Source: Flavobacterium sp. SUN052 (GTDB lineage: Bacteria; Bacteroidota; Bacteroidia; Flavobacteriales; Flavobacteriaceae). From it: DNA of 64,000 bases. Below are positions 44,159 to 52,967 of the stretch, piece after piece (within the stretch, counting starts at the first letter, position 1; every line of letters begins with the position of its first letter). The notes below the pieces were generated by a model. It was not told the origin of the DNA and did not search any database. It saw only the letters and a program-made list of their open reading frames with translations. The stretch lies in the NCBI RefSeq assembly GCF_028867935.1, contig NZ_JAPQNS010000004.1, forward strand, positions 390,080 through 454,079, read 5' to 3'. Position numbers and translations under genes: made by a program.

Positions 44159-44798
44159 GGATACCCCATCTCAATCTTCTGCATCTCGTTCCACCGGTGC
44201 CGTTCGAAACTGGCGACGGCAGACGTCTGCTCTGGCTCGCTGGCTGCACATTTACCTGTCGATGATCAGTTTCGTAATTGTGCTGTTTTTTGCCGTTACG
44301 GGCTTGACACTCAATCACGTGGATTGGTTCGAAGACCAGTCGATAACGGCTGATTATCAGGGGAAAGTTACGCTGGGTTGGGTAAATGTAACCGATACAA
44401 CCGCCATTAATAAACTGGCTATTGTGGAGCAACTCCGCACTAACCACAGCGTGAAAGGGGCCGTGAGCGATTTTCGGATTGATGATCGGGAGTGCGCTAT
44501 ATCGTTTCGGGGACCCGGTTATTCGGCTGATGCCTTTGTCGACCGATCGACTGGAGCCTACAAGCTCACCGAAACACGCATGGGGTTGGTTGCTATTCTA
44601 AACGACCTACACAAGGGGCGTGATACGGGTGGCAGTTGGTCGCTGGTGATCGATGGATCGGCCATTTTCATGACGATCATATCGGCCACGGGTCTCATTT
44701 TATTACTGTTCCTGAAAAAACGCCGTGCAATGGGTTTATTGCTGGCCGGGGTGGGGCTACTTGTAGTGTATATGGTGTATGTCTTGATGGGCCGTTAA
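44103..44798 (+). CDS. PepSY-associated membrane protein
   Basis: A 231-residue protein with a polar N-terminus of about 45 residues and a first helix ARWLHIYLSMISFVIVLFFA followed by VTGLTLNHVDWF, the PepSY_TM signature. A periplasmic domain of about 105 residues comes next, then two helices near the C-terminus (IFMTIISATGLILLLFL and GLLLAGVGLLVVYMVYV). PepSY membrane proteins are thought to pass electrons across the inner membrane, often for iron reduction. The ATG at 44103 lies inside the preceding gene; the only other Met before the first helix is five codons later, so a long overlap is unavoidable unless GTG or TTG is used. Confidence 0.85.
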   Translation: MSKSRMQPWTTAKREAETEDTPSQSSASRSTGAVRNWRRQTSALARWLHIYLSMISFVIVLFFAVTGLTLNHVDWFEDQSITADYQGKVTLGWVNVTDTTAINKLAIVEQLRTNHSVKGAVSDFRIDDRECAISFRGPGYSADAFVDRSTGAYKLTETRMGLVAILNDLHKGRDTGGSWSLVIDGSAIFMTIISATGLILLLFLKKRRAMGLLLAGVGLLVVYMVYVLMGR

Positions 44799-44809
44799 CC
44801 GGATCTGGC

Positions 44810-45787
44810 TTATTTAACGATCGGCCAGCCATCTTTGTCCCATGCCAGCTCGCGGGTAAGCAATTTTGATTTGCCACCATCGGCCGCATCATAACCGTGG
44901 TAGATCAGGTAATCGTTGCCATCGAAGGTGTAGGTCGAATTGTGGCCTACACCATACCAGTCTTTGTCACCCTGGAGCACCAGGGTGCCCCCTCCCTGGG
45001 TCATGGGTTTACCCGACTGATCGAGGTAAGGGCCGGTGATTTTGGTCGACCGGCCCACCCTGATGTTGTACGTGCTTTTGGGGCCCCGACAGCAGAAATC
45101 AAACGAGACGAAGAGATAGTAATAACCATTTTTGCGAAAGAGAAACGGAGCTTCAATAGCTCCGTTTCCTGACTCGCTCGTGTTATCGGTGCGGGGGCGG
45201 CTGGCCAACGTGTACCATTCTTCGGGTTGTGCGGGGGCGGTCAGTTGGTCGTTCAGGCGAACGAGCTTGAGGCCACCCCAAAACGAACCAAAGGAAAGCC
45301 AGCCCCGACCGGTTGAATCCAGAATCAGGTTTGGGTCGATGGCGTTCCAGTTGTCGCGACCCGGCACCGACTGAATCACCAACCCCTGATCGACCCAACG
45401 ATAATCTGGGTCTGATGCCCGCAATGTTGTGTTCGTAGCCAGCCCAATGGCCGACGAGTTCTTGCCAAATACCGACGATGAGTAATACAGGTAATACGTG
45501 CCGTTGTGGTACGAGATGTCCGGTGCCCAGAAGTCGTTGGGGCGTGTGGCCGGGTTAGCAGCCGTGGTCCACGCTGGGGCAGTCTCAAAAACTGGTTTCT
45601 CCGCTTTCCAGTGCACCCGGTCTGTCGATGACCAGGTGCGAATTCCCTTTCCTGTGGCAAAAACGTAATACGTGCTGTCCTGCCGAATCATGACAGGGTC
45701 ATGCACCGGAATGGGCGCTACGTTTTGCGCATAAGCTGACCAGCTACCTATCACCAGCAGCAAACACCAAACCTTGAAAAGCTTCAT
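44810..45787 (-). CDS. Glycoside hydrolase family 43, endo-1,5-alpha-L-arabinanase type
   Basis: The 325-residue enzyme has a signal peptide (to about residue 20) and a five-bladed propeller. The GH43 catalytic triad motifs are visible: HDPVMIRQD (general base Asp), FWAPDISYHNGTYYLYYS (pKa-modulating Asp) and GNGAIEAPFLFRKNGYY (acid Glu). It would cut arabinan into arabino-oligosaccharides outside the cytoplasm. It is the last gene of the arabinose operon, 15 bp after galM, and supplies the sugar that araBAD consume. Arabinofuranosidase activity is an alternative within the family. Confidence 0.9.
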   Translation of the reverse strand: MKLFKVWCLLLVIGSWSAYAQNVAPIPVHDPVMIRQDSTYYVFATGKGIRTWSSTDRVHWKAEKPVFETAPAWTTAANPATRPNDFWAPDISYHNGTYYLYYSSSVFGKNSSAIGLATNTTLRASDPDYRWVDQGLVIQSVPGRDNWNAIDPNLILDSTGRGWLSFGSFWGGLKLVRLNDQLTAPAQPEEWYTLASRPRTDNTSESGNGAIEAPFLFRKNGYYYLFVSFDFCCRGPKSTYNIRVGRSTKITGPYLDQSGKPMTQGGGTLVLQGDKDWYGVGHNSTYTFDGNDYLIYHGYDAADGGKSKLLTRELAWDKDGWPIVK

Positions 45788-45802
45788 CGTTGAGCAAGCA
45801 CA

Positions 45803-46957
45803 TTATTTCTTCACTGAAAACTGGTAAACAGTTGTGGTTTTGTAGGTCTGACCGGGGCGAAGCGTTGTGGTTGGAAAATTGGGTTGGTTCGGTGAATCGG
45901 GATAATGCTCCGTTTCAAGACACAGCGCAAACCGTTTTTTGTAAGGGAATCCTTCCCGGCCCGTTACCGACCCATCGAGGAAATTACCCGTATAAAACTG
46001 GACGGCTGGTTCCGTTGTCTTCACCGTCATCACACGCCCGGATGTTGGTTCAAGCACCGTGGCAATGTCCTTGAGGGTGTTGCTGCTATCGGTCAATACC
46101 CAGCAATGATCGTAGCCGATGCCATACTTGATCTGCACATCGGTCGAGTCGTCGATACGGTCGCCAATGCGGGTTGCTTTCGTGAAATCGAATGGTGTTC
46201 CACTTACCGACTTCAGTTCGCCTGTCGGAATCAGGGTCGCATTTACGGGTACAAACCGGTCGGCGTTAATGGTCAGCACGTGGTCGAGAATATCGCGTTT
46301 GGCCCCACCTGTCAGGTTGAAATACGTGTGATTGGTCAGGTTAACCACCGTTGGCTTATCGGTTGTGGCCTGGTAATCGATCTTGAGCGCGTTGTCTTTT
46401 TGAAGCGTGTAGGTCACTTCTACCGACAGATTGCCGGGGTATCCTTCTTCGCCGTCTTTGGCTGTATAAGTCAGTTTAAGCGCTGGTTCGTCGCCTTCAA
46501 CAGGCGTTGCGGTCCAGAGTACTTTATCAAAGCCAACAGTACCACCATGCAGGTGGTTGCCCATGTTGTTGGTCACGAGCGTATACGGCTTGCCATCAAG
46601 TGTGAATTTACCTTTGGCAATCCGGTTACCGTAGCGACCAATCAATGCGCCAAAAAACGGGTTGTTCTTTGTGTACGAAGCCAGTGAGTCGAAACCCAGC
46701 GTAACGTCTTCAAACTTGCCGTCTTTGTCAGGAGCCGTTAAACCGACCAGAATGCCGCCATAGGTTGTGATCTGGGCTGTCATGCCCGCTTCGTTGCGCA
46801 GTGTGTAGAGGTCAGCAGACCGACCGTCGGGGAGTTGGCCATAAGCCGATTTTTCAATACCCATTTTTTGATTTTCAGCAGATTTATTGGATGTACAGGC
46901 GGTCATTAGGCCACCTGCCAGTAAGGCCAGGCTAAGGAGTTTAGCAGCTTTTTTCAT
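45803..46957 (-). CDS. galM: Aldose 1-epimerase, exported lipoprotein form
   Basis: The 384-residue protein carries a lipoprotein signal (LALLAGGLMTAC then TSNK), so it is anchored in the envelope rather than cytoplasmic. The mutarotase landmarks are GALIGRYGNRIAKGKF, NNMGNHLHGG with the catalytic His, LTNHTYFNLTG, and a late LETEHYPDSPNQPNFP. It interconverts the anomers of aldoses, here probably L-arabinose released by the arabinanase, before uptake. It lies between araD and the GH43 gene in the arabinose operon. Confidence 0.93.
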   Translation of the reverse strand: MKKAAKLLSLALLAGGLMTACTSNKSAENQKMGIEKSAYGQLPDGRSADLYTLRNEAGMTAQITTYGGILVGLTAPDKDGKFEDVTLGFDSLASYTKNNPFFGALIGRYGNRIAKGKFTLDGKPYTLVTNNMGNHLHGGTVGFDKVLWTATPVEGDEPALKLTYTAKDGEEGYPGNLSVEVTYTLQKDNALKIDYQATTDKPTVVNLTNHTYFNLTGGAKRDILDHVLTINADRFVPVNATLIPTGELKSVSGTPFDFTKATRIGDRIDDSTDVQIKYGIGYDHCWVLTDSSNTLKDIATVLEPTSGRVMTVKTTEPAVQFYTGNFLDGSVTGREGFPYKKRFALCLETEHYPDSPNQPNFPTTTLRPGQTYKTTTVYQFSVKK

Positions 46958-47015
46958 GAATTAGTCAGGTTTAGTTTTTATAAAAGACGATCGTTGCGCA
47001 GATATATGCACTCTA

Positions 47016-47714
47016 TTAACATCCCTGCCCATAATAGGCATCTTTGCCGTGTTTGCGTTCGTAATGTTTCATCCGAAGCGTATCCTTAATTCGGGGCGTG
47101 TTGGGGTTGATTTGCAGGGTCATATAGGCCATTCGGGCAATCTCTTCCAGAACAGCCGCGTTGTACACTGATTTTTCGGCGGTTTTTCCCCAGGTGAATG
47201 GTCCGTGATTTTGCAACAACACCATCTCGACTTCGGTATGCGACAGGCCTTTCTCCCGAAACACGTCGAAGATCTGGTTACCTGTCTCGTGTTCGTAATC
47301 ACCCTGAATCATTTCGTCGGTCAGCACCGGAGCGCAGGGAATATCCTGATGCGTGTGATCGGCGTGGGTAGTTCCAAAAATCGGAATGTCCATACCCGAT
47401 TGCGCCCAGGCTACGGCGTAGGTGCTGTGCGTGTGGGTGATGCCGCCGATGTCGTTCCAGGTTTTGTAAAGCAGCGCGTGGGTCTTGGTATCCGATGAAG
47501 GACGCATGGCTCCGGCTACCACTTTGGCATCATAATCACAAATCACAATGTCGGCGGGTTTGAGTACGTCATACGACACCCCGCTCGGCTTTATAGCAAA
47601 CACGCCCCGCTCCCGGTCTACCGCGCTGACATTGCCAAAAGTGAACAGTACCAACCCCAGCTTCGGGAGCTGCATGTTAGCCTCGTAACATTCTTCCTGT
47701 AAGGTTTTGTACAT
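47016..47714 (-). CDS. araD: L-ribulose-5-phosphate 4-epimerase
   Basis: The 232-residue enzyme is a class II aldolase-fold protein of the expected length. It converts L-ribulose 5-phosphate to D-xylulose 5-phosphate, the last arabinose-specific step. The zinc ligands are in ITHTHSTYAVAWAQ and in VLLQNHGPFTWGK. The GTTHADHTHQDIPCAP segment and the C-terminal KHGKDAYYGQ are typical. The gene starts 17 bp after araA. Confidence 0.96.
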   Translation of the reverse strand: MYKTLQEECYEANMQLPKLGLVLFTFGNVSAVDRERGVFAIKPSGVSYDVLKPADIVICDYDAKVVAGAMRPSSDTKTHALLYKTWNDIGGITHTHSTYAVAWAQSGMDIPIFGTTHADHTHQDIPCAPVLTDEMIQGDYEHETGNQIFDVFREKGLSHTEVEMVLLQNHGPFTWGKTAEKSVYNAAVLEEIARMAYMTLQINPNTPRIKDTLRMKHYERKHGKDAYYGQGC

Positions 47715-47730
47715 GGTGAAAGAGGACTCT

Positions 47731-49221
47731 TTATTTATAGGCCGCTTCGCTCCAGCGGAGTTCGTTTTTCAGTTGTCGCAGATTCGTGTTTTTGTCAATT
47801 ACCACCAGTTCTACACCGAAAATGTCGGCGAAGTCATCGACGTTTTCGGTGGTTAGGTTCTGACTGAAAACCGTATGGTGGGCTCCACCCGCCAAAATCC
47901 AGGCTGCACAGCCAGTAGCCATGTCGGGCATGGGTTTCCAGAGGGCGCGGGCCACAGGAAGTTTCGGCAACGCTTCGGTTACGTCAACGGCTTCAACTTC
48001 GTTCACAAGCAGCCGGAAGCGATTACCCATGTCTATCAGCGAAACATTGATAGCCGGTCCCGCCCCCGCGTTGAACACCAGCCGGACGGGGTCTGCCTTA
48101 CCACCAATGCCGAGCGGATGCACTTCGCACGATGGTTTGCTGGCGGCAATACTGGGGCAGATTTCGAGCATGTGCGAGCCCAGAACAAGCGGGTTGGTAG
48201 GGTCGAAATGGTAGGTGTAGTCTTCCATGAACGAGTTGCCACCCGGCAAACCGGCTGCCATCACCTTCATTACGCGCACCATAGCGGCTGTTTTCCAGTC
48301 ACCCTCGCCCGCAAACCCGTAGCCCTCGGCCATAAGCCGCTGCGAAGCAACGCCGGGCAACTGTGCCATGCCGTGCAAATCTTCGAACGTATCGCTGAAT
48401 GCGCCGAAACCGCCATCCTGCAAGAACGCCCGCATCCCAATCTCGATCCGGGCCGCGTCGCGCAGCGACGAATGCTGTGCGCCACCCCGTAGCAACGACT
48501 CCATAAGCGTATAACTGTCGGCGTATTCGGTCACCAACTGATCTACATCGGCATCGGTTACCTGATTGATAACGGCCACCAGATCGCCAATACCGTGTGT
48601 ATTCACCGACATGCCAAAGGTCATTTCGGCGGCAACTTTATCACCGTCGGTTACGGCTACCTGCCGCATGTTGTCGCCAAAGCGAACCACCTTCAGCGTT
48701 TTCATCTCGTGAGCCGCCAAAGCAACCCGCGCCCAGCCTGCAATCTGCTTTATGACAGCTTCGTCTTGCCAGAAACCCACCACAATTTTTCGGTTCAGGC
48801 GCATCCGCGACATCATAAACCCAAACTCGCGGTCGCCGTGGGCCGACTGATTCAGGTTCATGAAATCCATGTCGATATTACCCCACGGAATATCCCGGTT
48901 GAACTGGGTATGCAGGTGCAACAGAGGCTTCTTCAGGATGTTTAAGCCCCGAATCCACATCTTGGCGGGCGAAAACGTGTGCATCCAGGTCACAATACCG
49001 ACGCAGGCCGGGGCTACGTTGGCAGCCTGGCAAATGGCATAAATCTCGTCGGGGGTTTTCACAACGGGTTTGAACACAACCCGCACTGGCATGGATGCGG
49101 CATTGTTCAGGAAATCGGCGATCACCTGCGAATGGGCGTCGACTTGTTGTAAGGTTTCTTCGCCGTATAAATGCTGACTTCCGGTGACGAACCAGATTTC
49201 ACTTTGTTTCAGATTAAGCAT
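47731..49221 (-). CDS. araA: L-arabinose isomerase
   Basis: I place the start at the ATG at 49221 ([20 protein letters not shown]), giving 496 residues, close to the usual 500. The longer frame would start in an AT-rich leader. It isomerises L-arabinose to L-ribulose with a manganese ion. Key segments are [36 protein letters not shown], the Glu motif TFEDLHGM and the metal His in [12 protein letters not shown]. It lies between araB and araD, and a 35-bp inverted repeat separates it from araB. Confidence 0.97.
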   Translation of the reverse strand: MLNLKQSEIWFVTGSQHLYGEETLQQVDAHSQVIADFLNNAASMPVRVVFKPVVKTPDEIYAICQAANVAPACVGIVTWMHTFSPAKMWIRGLNILKKPLLHLHTQFNRDIPWGNIDMDFMNLNQSAHGDREFGFMMSRMRLNRKIVVGFWQDEAVIKQIAGWARVALAAHEMKTLKVVRFGDNMRQVAVTDGDKVAAEMTFGMSVNTHGIGDLVAVINQVTDADVDQLVTEYADSYTLMESLLRGGAQHSSLRDAARIEIGMRAFLQDGGFGAFSDTFEDLHGMAQLPGVASQRLMAEGYGFAGEGDWKTAAMVRVMKVMAAGLPGGNSFMEDYTYHFDPTNPLVLGSHMLEICPSIAASKPSCEVHPLGIGGKADPVRLVFNAGAGPAINVSLIDMGNRFRLLVNEVEAVDVTEALPKLPVARALWKPMPDMATGCAAWILAGGAHHTVFSQNLTTENVDDFADIFGVELVVIDKNTNLRQLKNELRWSEAAYK

Positions 49222-49254
49222 TGGGTAATGAGAAATGTGTGATAAGAAAAATAA

Positions 49255-49356
49255 CCCCACCCCCAACCCCTCCCCGTTAGGGAGGGGAGTAACACCCCGC
49301 TTACAATTTGTTGTAGAGCGGCTCCCCTCCCTAACGGGGAGGGGCCGGGGGTGGGG
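49255..49356. repeat. 35-bp GC-rich inverted repeat between araB and araA
   Basis: The arms 49255-49289 and 49322-49356 match at 33 of 35 positions (an AA/GG difference in the middle), with a 32-nt loop. The core word is CCCCTCCCCGTTAGGGAGGG, which I recall as a widespread intergenic repeat of this phylum. It starts 3 bp after the araB stop and is transcribed inside the operon. Confidence 0.8.
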
Positions 49357-49358
49357 TT

Positions 49359-51026
49359 TTATAGAACTTCTGTAACTGATGAGTTTCGGGCCGAAATGCC
49401 TTCTACGAACCCGCCTAGCTTCAGGTATTTCTGGTACAGCGTTTCATACACGGCTACCTGCTCGGGCCGAGGATGATATTCCGCATCGAAGCCTGATCCC
49501 ATAGCCTTCTGCGCCGATTCCAGCGACGGGTGAACACCAGCCGCCACGGCTGCGCACATGGCAGCACCCAGGGCACAAGCCTGATCAGCCTGCGCTACCT
49601 GAATTGGTTTGTTCAGCACATCGGCGAGGGTTTGCATCACAAACGGCGACTTTTTGGCGACGCCCCCAATGGCAATCACTTTACGGATAGGGACACCTTC
49701 GTCAACAAAGCGATCAACGATGCTCCGCGACCCAAAAGCCGTAGCTTCTACCAGTGCCTTGAATATGCGTGCCGAATCGGTGCCGAGGTTCAACCCGGTA
49801 ATGGCTCCTTTGAGTGTATGGTTGGCGTCGGGTGTCCGGCGCCCGTTGACCCAGTCCAGGGCAATCAGATCGTTATCGGTGACGGGCAAGCGGGCCGCCT
49901 GCTCCGACAGGTGCGGAATAAGTTGGCTGGACAGTGCGTCGGCAGCGTCGTTGCCTAGTAGCTCACGCACGGGGGCGGTAATGATCCGGGCAAACCAAGC
50001 GTACACGTCGCCAAATGCCGACTGACCGGCTTCCATGCCCAACATGCCCGGCGCAACCGAACCATCAACCTGCCCACAAATACCCCGGATGAGTCGGTGG
50101 CCAATTTCCTCGTTGGGAGCCATCAGAATATCACAGGTCGAGGTACCCATGATTCGTACAAAAGCGTACGGTTCAATTTCAGCGCCCACGGCACCCATGT
50201 GTGCATCGAACGCGCCGACGCCCACAACCACGTTTTCTGAAAGACCTAACTTTTGGGCCCATTCTGTCGACAAGGTACCCATTGGCTGATCGGCCGTGTA
50301 GGTATCAGTGAAAAGCCGGTCGCGCAGGCCGCTGAGAAGCGGGTCTAGCCGGGTCAGGAACTCGTCGGAGGGTAAGCCATCGAACTCGCTGTGCCAGAGT
50401 GCTTTGTGGCCAGCCGCGCACCGCGAACGACGGAGCGTCAATGGGTCTGTATTGCCCGTCAGCACGGCCGATATCCAATCGCAGTGCTCAATCCACGAAA
50501 AAGCGTGCTCACGGACAGCTTCATCTACCCGAAGGGTGCGCAACATTTTAGCCCAGTACCACTCCGATGAATAAATACCACCAACATACTTGGTATAGTC
50601 AACATCCCAGTGGTGCGCCAGGTTGTTGATTTCTTCGGCTTCGCCGTTGGCCGTGTGGTCTTTCCAGAGAATGAACATGCCATTAGGATTCTCGGCAAAG
50701 TCGGGACGAAGGGCCAGCGGAAGGCCGGTCTGATCTACGGCAACCGGGGTTGAGCCCGTGGTATCAATCGAGATGCCGGCTACCTGCTGCCGAACATCGG
50801 CCGGGGCCTGAGCCAGCGCACCGTTGATAGTTGCTTCCAGCCCTTCGAGGTAATCGAGCGGGTGTTGCCGAAACTGTGATTGTGCTGGATCGCAGAATAA
50901 TCCCTGTTTCCAGCGGGCGTATTCGTGTACGTGCGTACCAACGGTTGCTCCCGTTTGGGCATTCACCAGCAGAGCCCGCACGGAGTCGGTGCCGAAGTCG
51001 ACACCAATGACATATTGATTGTTCAT
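49359..51026 (-). CDS. araB: L-ribulokinase
   Basis: The 555-residue FGGY-family kinase is close to the usual length of AraB. It phosphorylates L-ribulose. Motifs include the N-terminal phosphate loop [17 protein letters not shown], the substrate region [26 protein letters not shown] and the C-terminal adenosine region [16 protein letters not shown]. The start codon overlaps the araR stop by 4 nt, so regulator and kinase are translated together. The stop lies directly at the base of the long GC-rich inverted repeat. Confidence 0.96.
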   Translation of the reverse strand: MNNQYVIGVDFGTDSVRALLVNAQTGATVGTHVHEYARWKQGLFCDPAQSQFRQHPLDYLEGLEATINGALAQAPADVRQQVAGISIDTTGSTPVAVDQTGLPLALRPDFAENPNGMFILWKDHTANGEAEEINNLAHHWDVDYTKYVGGIYSSEWYWAKMLRTLRVDEAVREHAFSWIEHCDWISAVLTGNTDPLTLRRSRCAAGHKALWHSEFDGLPSDEFLTRLDPLLSGLRDRLFTDTYTADQPMGTLSTEWAQKLGLSENVVVGVGAFDAHMGAVGAEIEPYAFVRIMGTSTCDILMAPNEEIGHRLIRGICGQVDGSVAPGMLGMEAGQSAFGDVYAWFARIITAPVRELLGNDAADALSSQLIPHLSEQAARLPVTDNDLIALDWVNGRRTPDANHTLKGAITGLNLGTDSARIFKALVEATAFGSRSIVDRFVDEGVPIRKVIAIGGVAKKSPFVMQTLADVLNKPIQVAQADQACALGAAMCAAVAAGVHPSLESAQKAMGSGFDAEYHPRPEQVAVYETLYQKYLKLGGFVEGISARNSSVTEVL

Positions 51027-51733
51027 GAGGTTGTTAATTCCGCTAATTCGGGTAGGAATGTATAATAGCCATCTAAATATTTCTGGTACCGCTCGCTGTT
51101 GAGGGCGTAGAGCTGCCCCTTTTTGGTCGCCGAGTTCATGTCTTTTTCTCCTGTCGCAATCAGTAGGTCGGTAGCCATGATCTTACGGCTGAAGTTGCGC
51201 CGGTCAAGCTGAGTGCCGTAAATTGCTTCGTAGAGTTTTTGCAACTGAGGCAGGGTGAATTTCTGGGGTAATAGCTCAAAGCCAATGGGGTGCAAGGCCG
51301 CCTTATAACGCAGACGCTGAAGCGCTACACCGACCATCTGATTGTGGTCGAAAATAAGGGCGGGTTTATTGTCAAGGCTGATCCATGAGGCATTGTGTGC
51401 CTGAATTGCGCTTACGTCCTGATCGGCAATATTGACCAGCGAATAATACACAACCGAGATTGTCCGCTCAACAGGATCACGGTCAACAACGCCGAAGGTT
51501 TGTAGCTGCTCCAGGTAGTTGTTTTCCAGCCCGGTTAACTCATAGAGAATCCGTTTTGCCGCTTCCTCCAAGTCTTCGCCCTCGTTCAGAAAGCCACCCA
51601 TCAGTGACCATTTTCCAAATTCAGGTTCAAAATTTCGCTTGATCAGCAGTAACTTCAACGACTCGCCATCGAACCCGAAAATAATACAATCCAGCGCGAC
51701 CAGAATGCGGGTGCTGTGTTGGTAAACGGACAT
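51023..51733 (-). CDS. araR: Nudix-type transcriptional regulator of arabinose use (AraR)
   Basis: The 236-residue protein joins a Nudix-like domain (residues 8-145, GGFLNEGEDLEEAAKRILYE as the Nudix box) to a C-terminal winged helix (about 150-225, GFELLPQKFTLPQLQKLYEA and DRRNFSRKIMATDLL). This is the NrtR-like family, in which the Nudix domain senses a ligand. AraR of Bacteroides thetaiotaomicron has the same architecture and binds L-arabinose. Here it is the first gene of the operon and overlaps araB. A 19-bp palindrome 45 bp upstream is the probable operator. The Nudix box departs from the hydrolase consensus, consistent with a sensor. Confidence 0.88.
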   Translation of the reverse strand: MSVYQHSTRILVALDCIIFGFDGESLKLLLIKRNFEPEFGKWSLMGGFLNEGEDLEEAAKRILYELTGLENNYLEQLQTFGVVDRDPVERTISVVYYSLVNIADQDVSAIQAHNASWISLDNKPALIFDHNQMVGVALQRLRYKAALHPIGFELLPQKFTLPQLQKLYEAIYGTQLDRRNFSRKIMATDLLIATGEKDMNSATKKGQLYALNSERYQKYLDGYYTFLPELAELTTS

Positions 51734-51778
51734 AAAAGGAAGGAGGAATAGTCAGGATACTATAAATCAGTAAACGTG

Positions 51779-51797
51779 TAAAATTGACACAATTTTA
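51779..51797. promoter_or_regulatory. Candidate AraR operator, 19-bp perfect palindrome
   Basis: TAAAATTG-ACA-CAATTTTA has perfect 8-bp arms and a 3-nt spacer. It lies 45 bp upstream of the araR start, in the region shared with the divergent pirin gene. NrtR-type Nudix regulators bind palindromes of about this size. A partial copy, CAATTTTG, lies at 51831-51838. Confidence 0.55.
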
Positions 51798-51882
51798 GAA
51801 AAGCAAAACCATTTCTCCAAATAGTTCTACCAATTTTGTGGAATGGCTTGAAAGTGAGGTTATTTTGTTAGTTGTTTTGCTT

Positions 51883-51890
51883 TATTTTTG
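51883..51890 (+). promoter_or_regulatory. -7 promoter element of the pirin gene
   Basis: TATTTTTG matches TAnnTTTG. A TTTG lies 15 nt upstream (51864-51867), shorter than the preferred 19-22 nt. The element is 25 nt upstream of the start codon. Confidence 0.4.
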
Positions 51891-51915
51891 GATACTCTGA
51901 ATAGATCCCTTTCTC

Positions 51916-52836
51916 ATGCTTGATCTTGTCATCACTGCCCGGTCCGCGTCCATTGGCAATGGATTCGATGTGAAACGGATTTTGCCGTATCGGCTGCGCC
52001 GGATGCTGGGACCGTTTATTTTTATGGATCATGCAGGCCCGGTAAGCAAAACGCCTGCTGAACTGGTGAAAATGGACGTGTTGCCGCATCCCCATATCGG
52101 CCTGTCGACGGTGAGCTACCTGTTTGATGGGCAAGTAACCCACCGCGATAGTTTAGGGGTGCAACAAATTATTCGGCCGGGCGAAGTCAATTGGATGACG
52201 GCCGGGCGGGGCATTGCCCATTCCGAACGATTTGAAGACCCGGCCCTGCTGGCAGCCAATGCGTTCGAAATGGTCCAGACCTGGGTAGCACTACCGGAAA
52301 CAGCCGAAGAAAATGCGCCCACGTTTACGAATTACCAACCCGACGAACTGCCAATTTTTACCGATACGGGTGTCTGGATGCGGCTGATTGCCGGTGACGC
52401 CTACGGCTTAACCAACAGCGTAGCGACTCACTCGCCCCTTTTTTATGCGCACGTTGTTTTGCAGATCGGAGCCCGGTTTGGCCCGCCGACGGGTTTTCCT
52501 GAACGGGGGGCTTATATCGCAAAAGGTAGTGTCGAGGTCAACGGACACACGTATGGCGTGGGGCAGTTGCTGGTGTTCAGCAAGGGAGTCGATCCGGTGT
52601 TGATTGCCAAAGAACCCAGTACGCTGATGTTGCTGGGCGGTGAACCGCTGGGCGAACGCTTTATCTGGTGGAACTTCGTTTCGTCGAGCCGCGAGCGTAT
52701 TGAGCAGGCCAAAGCCGACTGGCAGGCGGGCCGTATTCCCCTGCCACCCAACGATAATGCCGAGTTTATACCATTGCCACCTGACGATAAAACCCGCCCG
52801 GCAAGTTCAAATCCGCCACCCCAAGCCTTGTCATAA
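51916..52836 (+). CDS. Pirin family protein
   Basis: The 306-residue protein is a two-domain cupin of the pirin family. The N-terminal metal site is visible: MDHAGP, then PHPHIGLSTVSYLFDGQ with two His, and AGRGIAHSERF with His and Glu. The C-terminal pirin domain begins near residue 180. Some bacterial pirins have quercetin dioxygenase activity and others bind metabolic enzymes; the function here is unknown. It is divergent from the arabinose operon and shares its regulatory region. The last 25 residues form a polar, Pro-rich tail. Confidence 0.9.
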   Translation: MLDLVITARSASIGNGFDVKRILPYRLRRMLGPFIFMDHAGPVSKTPAELVKMDVLPHPHIGLSTVSYLFDGQVTHRDSLGVQQIIRPGEVNWMTAGRGIAHSERFEDPALLAANAFEMVQTWVALPETAEENAPTFTNYQPDELPIFTDTGVWMRLIAGDAYGLTNSVATHSPLFYAHVVLQIGARFGPPTGFPERGAYIAKGSVEVNGHTYGVGQLLVFSKGVDPVLIAKEPSTLMLLGGEPLGERFIWWNFVSSSRERIEQAKADWQAGRIPLPPNDNAEFIPLPPDDKTRPASSNPPPQALS

Positions 52837-52911
52837 GCTTATTGTCGAGTTAACGTTTGCTACTTTTTTCGGGCCAAATTGTGGTGGAGCGTGTTAATCA
52901 CTTTAGATACC

Positions 52912-52930
52912 CCTGACCGCGCTGGTCAGG
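52912..52930. other. Short hairpin upstream of the transketolase gene
   Basis: CCTGACC-GCGCT-GGTCAGG is a perfect 7-bp stem with a 5-nt loop, located 38 bp before the start codon. It has no T-run, so a regulatory site is as likely as termination of the pirin transcript. Confidence 0.4.
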
Positions 52931-52967
52931 CAGTTAATTCTACGGTTAATCCTTTCCGCAACGGCTT

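Noticed and set aside
44530..44560. DRSTGAY in the PepSY protein as a possible FMN attachment site
   Set aside because: The flavinylation motif needs Ser or Thr after Gly-Ala. Here it is Tyr, and the segment matches the ordinary DxxTG turn of PepSY domains.
45905..46687. 260-codon open frame on the plus strand opposite galM
   Set aside because: It lies entirely inside a well-supported aldose epimerase gene, and its product shows no recognisable family.
47875..48492. 205-codon plus-strand open frame opposite araA
   Set aside because: Antisense shadow of a highly conserved isomerase gene in a GC-richer stretch; no signal or domain.
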